A stretch of 64,000 bases of DNA, taken from the NCBI RefSeq assembly GCF_029076445.1, contig NZ_JARESG010000015.1:1-64000 (forward strand), written 5' to 3'. The DNA comes from Pseudarthrobacter naphthalenicus. Its GTDB lineage: Bacteria; Actinomycetota; Actinomycetes; Actinomycetales; Micrococcaceae. Shown here one piece after another: positions 60,431 to 64,000 of the stretch. Each line of letters opens with the position of its first letter. The first letter of the stretch is position 1. Under the pieces are notes generated by a model that did not search any database, was not told where the DNA came from, and saw only the letters and a list, made by a program, of their open reading frames with translations. The translations under genes were made by a program, and so were the position numbers.

Positions 60431-60445
60431 ATTCCCGACGGCGGC
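60418..60445 (+). terminator. hairpin overlapping the DUF998 stop codon
   Basis: GCCGCCGTC pairs with GACGGCGGC (9 bp) across a 10-base loop that contains the TAA of the gene. It shares the CGACGGCGGC core with other hairpins in the window. Confidence 0.5.
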
Positions 60446-60551
60446 TGCCGCGTTCACGTTGTGCGGATAGACTTCCGGTGATTTCCGGGTCCGCTGTCGA
60501 CCTGACGTCTGCATGGCTGGATCGGCGCCGGGCACAACAATGGGGGGACGC

Positions 60552-61250
60552 ATGGCAATTCCTGCCATTCTGGATGACGACCACATAGACACTGCTGCCA
60601 AGCTGCTCGGCACCTACTACCGCCGGACCGGTGCCGGGCTTCCCGCCTATAAGGGCAGCATGTACAACTGCTGGGGCGGCGGCGGGGATGCGCCCCATGA
60701 CGTGAACCGGATTACGCCCGACGACCTGATCGCCGTCTCCTTTCTCTGCGCGGACGTCCTGGACAGGGCCGCGTTTGGCATCCTGGACACCCAGGCAGCC
60801 CTGGTTTCGGACCTGCTGGCACAGATTCCGGCCAGCCTGGACATGGCCGACGTGCAAGCCGACGAGTTCGACAAAATCCTCGGCGACGCCAGCCCCGCGT
60901 TTCAGCTCCGGCACGTTCTCAGCGGACGCGACACGGGCTGGGGCATGGGCGAGACGCGCACCAGCAAAGTGATGGCCCGCAAACGCCCGCTGCTGCTCCC
61001 TGTCTACGATTCCGCCGTCGGGCATCTGATGAACCTCAACCGCGGCCCGGCCGGTCAGTGGCAGAGGTGGCACACCGCCCTGACGGACGGCACCGGGCTG
61101 CCGCAGCGGCTCCGGGAAATCCGCCGGCTCTCACGGATCACGGACCCGATCTCCGAAATTCGCGTCATGGACATCGTGCTCTGGATGTACGGGACAGGCA
61201 CAACAGCCGGCGAACAGCTCTGGCGGGACGTCCCGGGCAGCCGGTTCTGA
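60552..61250 (+). CDS. DUF6308-like protein
   Basis: 232 aa from the ATG at 60552, preceded by GGGGGGACGC; two ATGs lie 4 and 13 codons upstream in frame. Distinctive segments are YYRRTGAGLPAYKGSMYNCW, DDLIAVSFLCADVLDRAAFG and VMARKRPLLLPVYDSAVG. I match this to DUF6308 with moderate confidence; function unknown. Soluble, no repeats. Confidence 0.7.
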   Translation: MAIPAILDDDHIDTAAKLLGTYYRRTGAGLPAYKGSMYNCWGGGGDAPHDVNRITPDDLIAVSFLCADVLDRAAFGILDTQAALVSDLLAQIPASLDMADVQADEFDKILGDASPAFQLRHVLSGRDTGWGMGETRTSKVMARKRPLLLPVYDSAVGHLMNLNRGPAGQWQRWHTALTDGTGLPQRLREIRRLSRITDPISEIRVMDIVLWMYGTGTTAGEQLWRDVPGSRF

Positions 61251-61275
61251 CCGCCGGCGCGTTTTTGGCGGCAGG

Positions 61276-61677
61276 TCAGCGGCCGTTGAATTCCTCGTCC
61301 GTGATGTGCTCCGCCCACGTGGTGGTCTTGGCCGGGTCTTCGCCGTTTTGAAGCATGGCAAGGTGTTCCATAAAGCAGCCGGGGGCGGCCGCGTGCCAGT
61401 GCTCCTCACCGGGCGGGGTATAAAGCGTCTGGCCGGGATGGACTTCGATGATCTTTCCGTCCCTCGTCCCGAAACGGCCTACGCCCTGGGTGACGCGCAA
61501 ATACTGGCCGTGCTGATGGGAATGCCAGGCGGTCCGCGCTCCGGGCGCAAACCGGACAGTGGCTACCACCATCGTCTGGTCGCTCTCGTGGGGAAGCGCG
61601 ATGGGGTCCAGCCACACGTCCCCGACGAACTGCGCCGGCGGGTTCTTGGTGGTGGGCACGGTGGGTTCGATGTTCAT
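61276..61677 (-). CDS. cupin-domain protein
   Basis: 133 aa. Two conserved cupin motifs are intact: motif 1 RTAWHSHQHGQYLRVTQGVG (two His and Glu/Gln site) and motif 2 PGEEHWHAAAPGCFMEHLAM (His). Metal-dependent single-domain cupin, resembling those that follow carboxymuconolactone decarboxylase genes. Upstream of it on the same strand lie the CMD remnant and two aldo-keto reductases, so the transcript is long. Confidence 0.88.
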   Translation of the reverse strand: MNIEPTVPTTKNPPAQFVGDVWLDPIALPHESDQTMVVATVRFAPGARTAWHSHQHGQYLRVTQGVGRFGTRDGKIIEVHPGQTLYTPPGEEHWHAAAPGCFMEHLAMLQNGEDPAKTTTWAEHITDEEFNGR

Positions 61678-61685
61678 GGTTGTCC

Positions 61686-61835
61686 TTACGTGTTGTCTGT
61701 GACGAGCTGCTTGGCGACGCCCATCGCGGACATGCCCCTGGGCCAGCCGGCGTAGAGCGTCACATGGGTGATGGCTTCGATCAGTTCATCCCGGGTCACG
61801 CCGTGTTCCTTCTTTAGGTCCGGAGTGAGTGGGGA
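61686..61835 (-). pseudogene. 3' remnant of a carboxymuconolactone decarboxylase-family gene
   Basis: Reading leftward, about 48 codons ending in TAA at 61686 spell TRDELIEAITHVTLYAGWPR then GMSAMGVAKQLVTDNT. That is the characteristic C-terminus of CMD/AhpD-like proteins. A TGA lies directly upstream in frame and no N-terminal half with the CxxC motif is present, so the gene is truncated. The remnant sits between the cupin gene and the first aldo-keto reductase gene. Confidence 0.7.
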
Positions 61836-61847
61836 CCGCCCGGGCGG

Positions 61848-62873
61848 TCACGGCCGTGTCCGCCGCCGCGCCTGCGCTGTGAGTTCGTGCGCGCCGTAGC
61901 TGTTGTCATCCGGGTTGACGGTGACGCCGGGTGCGACGATCTTGTCGATGCGGTCCAGCACGTCGGCTGAGAGCGTGATGTCCGCGGCGGGCAGGTAGGA
62001 CTCCAGCTGCTCCATGGTGCGCGGACCCACGATGGCGGACGTCACCCCGGGGTGGTTGATCACGAAGGCGATGGCCAGCTCGATCAGGCTGAGTCCGGCT
62101 TCTTCGGCCAGTTGGGCGAGGTCCTCGACGATGTCGAGTTTGCGCTGGTTGGCAGGGCTTGTCATGTCGAACCGGGCGTTCGGCCGCGCGGATGAGGTGG
62201 GTGCGGACGCCGAGTCTTTGCGCCAACGTCCGGACAGCCACCCGCCGCTGAGCGGGCTGTACGTGAGCGTTCCCATGCCGTACCGCTGCACGGTCGGGAG
62301 GACGTCCTCTTCGATGCCGCGGACAAGGATGGAGTAGGGCGGCTGTTCGGTGACGAACCGCTCCAGACGGCGTTCGCGTGACGCCCACTGGGCTTCAACG
62401 ATGTGCGATCCGGAGTAGGACGAGGAGCCGATGTAGCGGACCTTGCCCTGGCGGACGAGGTCGGTGAGTGCGCCGAGGGTTTCCGCCACGTCCGTGTCCG
62501 GGCTGGACCGGTGGACCTGGTACAGGTCCAGGTAGTCGGTGTTCAGGCGGCGCAGGGAGTCTTCAACCTCGCGGATGATCCAGCGGCGGGATCCGCCGCG
62601 GTGGTTGGGATCCTCGCTCATGGGCATAAAGAACTTCGTGGCCAGGAAGACATCGTCGCGGCGCCCGGCCAGCGCCTCGCCGACGATCTCCTCCGACGCC
62701 CCGCCGGAGTAAACGTCGGCGGTGTCGATGAAGTTGATGCCGGCGTCGAGGGCGCGGTGGATGATGCGGGCCGAATCGGCGCGGTCGTCGTTGCCCCAGG
62801 GGCCGAACATCATCGCGCCGAGGCAGAGGGGGCTGACCTGCACGCCGGTGCGGCCGAGTGGGCGGTATTCCAT
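61848..62873 (-). CDS. aldo-keto reductase
   Basis: 341 aa. AKR barrel motifs: GINFIDTADVYSGGASEEIV (catalytic Asp/Tyr), FLATKFFMP (Lys), YLDLYQVHRSSPDTDVAETL (His, substrate loop) and the NADPH-binding tail VTSAIVGPRTMEQLESYLPA. It has the length of the large AKR11/12-type family. Reduces aldehydes or sugars with NADPH; substrate unknown. 39 bases separate it from the next leftward gene start upstream. Confidence 0.88.
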   Translation of the reverse strand: MEYRPLGRTGVQVSPLCLGAMMFGPWGNDDRADSARIIHRALDAGINFIDTADVYSGGASEEIVGEALAGRRDDVFLATKFFMPMSEDPNHRGGSRRWIIREVEDSLRRLNTDYLDLYQVHRSSPDTDVAETLGALTDLVRQGKVRYIGSSSYSGSHIVEAQWASRERRLERFVTEQPPYSILVRGIEEDVLPTVQRYGMGTLTYSPLSGGWLSGRWRKDSASAPTSSARPNARFDMTSPANQRKLDIVEDLAQLAEEAGLSLIELAIAFVINHPGVTSAIVGPRTMEQLESYLPAADITLSADVLDRIDKIVAPGVTVNPDDNSYGAHELTAQARRRTRP

Positions 62874-62912
62874 GGAGTGGTTCTCTCTGTCGTGGGATTC
62901 AGGCTTCGGGGT

Positions 62913-63794
62913 TCAGGCTTCGGGGATGACCATGGCGAAGCGCTCCTCACGGGCCACGTCGGGGTCGGGTCCGTTCCGCACGCCGGTATCGAGGGCGTCG
63001 ATGGCGGCGAGTTCGTCGGGCGTGAGTTCGAAATCAAAGATGTCGAAGTTCTCGGCGATGCGGGCCGGGTTGGTCGATTTCGGGATGGCCGAGCGGCCCT
63101 GCTGCAGGTGCCAGCGCAGCATGACCTGGGCCGGGCTCTTTCCGTAGGTCCCCGCGATGGCGCCGATGGCCGGGTCCTCCATGACGTTCCGCCGGTCCTC
63201 GCCCCAGCCGGGGTAGAAGGTGATCCCGCCGATCGGTGACCAGGCCTGGGTGAGGATGCCGTGCCGGGCGTCGACTGCCTGGACATCCTGCTGGGTGAAG
63301 TAGGGGTGCAGTTCGATCTGGTTCACGGCCGGGATGATGTCTGTCGAGGCCAGCAGCTTGTCCAGGTGGTGGGGCATGAAGTTGCTGACACCGATCGCCC
63401 GCACCCGCCCGTCGGCCAGCAGAGCCTCGAGTGCCCTGTAGGCGGCGATGGTCTTTTCGAACCGGTCAGGAGCGGGCTGGTGCAGGATGAGCAGGTCGAT
63501 CTGGTCGACGCCGAGTTTGCCGGCGGCCTTCTTCCAGGCGTGGCGGGTCTGGTCGTAGCCGTAATCGCTGACCCAGACCTTGGTCTCGATGAACACCTCC
63601 GAACGGTCCAGGCCCGAGCCGCGGATGCCGTCACCGACCTCCCGCTCGTTGCCGTAGGCGGCGGCTGTGTCAATGTGCCGGTATCCGGTGGCGAGTGCTG
63701 CTTCGACAGCCGCAGTGGTCTGCTCCGGCGGACTTTGGAAGACGCCCAGGCCGAGAGCCGGCATGGTGACGCCGTTGTTGAGTGTGAGGTTCAT
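62913..63794 (-). CDS. aldo-keto reductase, 2,5-diketo-gluconate-reductase-like
   Basis: 293 aa. GYRHIDTAAAYGNEREVGDG (Asp/Tyr), FIETKVWVSDYGYDQTRHAW (Lys), IDLLILHQPAPDRF (His) and IPKSTNPARIAENFDIFDF (NADPH-binding) mark the AKR5-type family. Members reduce diketo-gluconate or other carbonyls. Same strand as the other aldo-keto reductase and the alcohol dehydrogenase to its right. Confidence 0.88.
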   Translation of the reverse strand: MNLTLNNGVTMPALGLGVFQSPPEQTTAAVEAALATGYRHIDTAAAYGNEREVGDGIRGSGLDRSEVFIETKVWVSDYGYDQTRHAWKKAAGKLGVDQIDLLILHQPAPDRFEKTIAAYRALEALLADGRVRAIGVSNFMPHHLDKLLASTDIIPAVNQIELHPYFTQQDVQAVDARHGILTQAWSPIGGITFYPGWGEDRRNVMEDPAIGAIAGTYGKSPAQVMLRWHLQQGRSAIPKSTNPARIAENFDIFDFELTPDELAAIDALDTGVRNGPDPDVAREERFAMVIPEA

Positions 63795-63829
63795 GTTTTT
63801 GTCCTGATTCTGTGGTTACGGGGGTGCGG

Positions 63830-64000
63830 TTACGGACGAACGAGTACTTTGAGTGCTTCACGCCCGGCCATGGCCTGGTAGCCGGCGGGAACGTCGTCCA
63901 GGCCGATGGTGCGGTCGAAGACCTTGCCCGGATCGATGCTTCCGTCAAGTACGAGCGGCAGCAGTTCCTCGATGTACGCGCGGGCGGGTGCGACGCCGCC
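63830..64000 (-). CDS. C-terminal end of a zinc-type alcohol dehydrogenase, gene cut by the window
   Basis: Reading leftward from the window edge, the frame gives ARAYIEELLPLVLDGSIDPG, then DRTIGLDDVPAGYQAMAGRE and ALKVLVRP before a TAA at 63830. This is the usual C-terminus of the medium-chain Zn-dependent alcohol dehydrogenase/quinone reductase family (the DVPAGYQAMxxREALKVLVRP ending). The catalytic part lies outside the window. The start of the aldo-keto reductase gene follows 36 bases downstream. Confidence 0.8.
   Translation of the reverse strand, partial: GGVAPARAYIEELLPLVLDGSIDPGKVFDRTIGLDDVPAGYQAMAGREALKVLVRP

Noticed and set aside
1..64000. tRNA, rRNA or complete prophage
   Set aside because: No tRNA-like cloverleaf, rRNA sequence, integrase, terminase or tail genes were found while reading both strands.

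Overview
The window is high-G+C actinobacterial DNA that looks like Micrococcaceae, most probably an Arthrobacter or Pseudarthrobacter chromosome. The reasons are a DUF222/HNH endonuclease, an ECF sigma factor paired with a DGPF/YciI protein, an OFA-type MFS transporter with its tiny partner subunit, an MHS-family transporter, many GTG/TTG starts and ATGA-coupled operons. No rRNA, tRNA, CRISPR array, transposase or complete prophage was seen. Genus is inferred from gene content only.

Layout. 0-5 kb is a visibly lower-G+C accessory segment: a DUF262 protein overlapping an ATPase with a TOPRIM-like tail (a defence-type pair), one large unknown protein, and a decayed glycerophosphodiesterase relic at the edge. 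5-10 kb holds an amino-acid permease, a HisC-like aminotransferase, an Lrp/AsnC regulator and a ThDP enzyme; together they suggest uptake, transamination and decarboxylation of an amino acid. 10.5-14.6 kb is the most interesting locus: five genes joined stop-to-start, namely a Ycf46-like AAA+ ATPase, a Ycf35/DUF1257-like protein, a DUF2997 peptide, a membrane protein with a helix-hairpin-helix tail, and an NrdG-like radical-SAM activase. A scar of two truncated genes (14.7-15.4 kb) and a YefM/YoeB toxin-antitoxin pair follow it.

16-26 kb has a secreted endonuclease/exonuclease/phosphatase-fold protein, a small protein with four GSYV repeats, the DUF222/HNH protein, a coupled lipid kinase and GH13 glycosidase, and a three-gene operon of unknown Cys-rich proteins. 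26-39 kb is mixed core metabolism: polysaccharide deacetylase, OsmC, APC permease, DUF1295 protein, a MarR-FadD-DUF2177 operon, a methyltransferase, an MHS transporter, a frameshifted glycerophosphodiesterase, a K+-channel-like protein and an HD-GYP protein fused to a LuxR helix-turn-helix. 40-46 kb is a polar-amino-acid-type ABC importer in an operon with an FMN-dependent 2-hydroxy-acid oxidase, divergent from a PucR/CdaR regulator.

46-64 kb carries the OFA transporter and small subunit, an FMN reductase-MarR-LLM flavoprotein group, a GNAT and a SOUL protein, an ArsR-SRPBCC fusion, an ECF sigma/DGPF pair, a TetR regulator divergent from an F420-type reductase gene broken by one stop codon, a class C beta-lactamase-like membrane protein, a pentapeptide-repeat protein, and a cupin/aldo-keto reductase/alcohol dehydrogenase group running off the right end. 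Gene relics are unusually frequent: glycerophosphodiesterase twice, an MHS transporter, a ThDP enzyme, a flavin monooxygenase, a carboxymuconolactone decarboxylase and the F420-type reductase.
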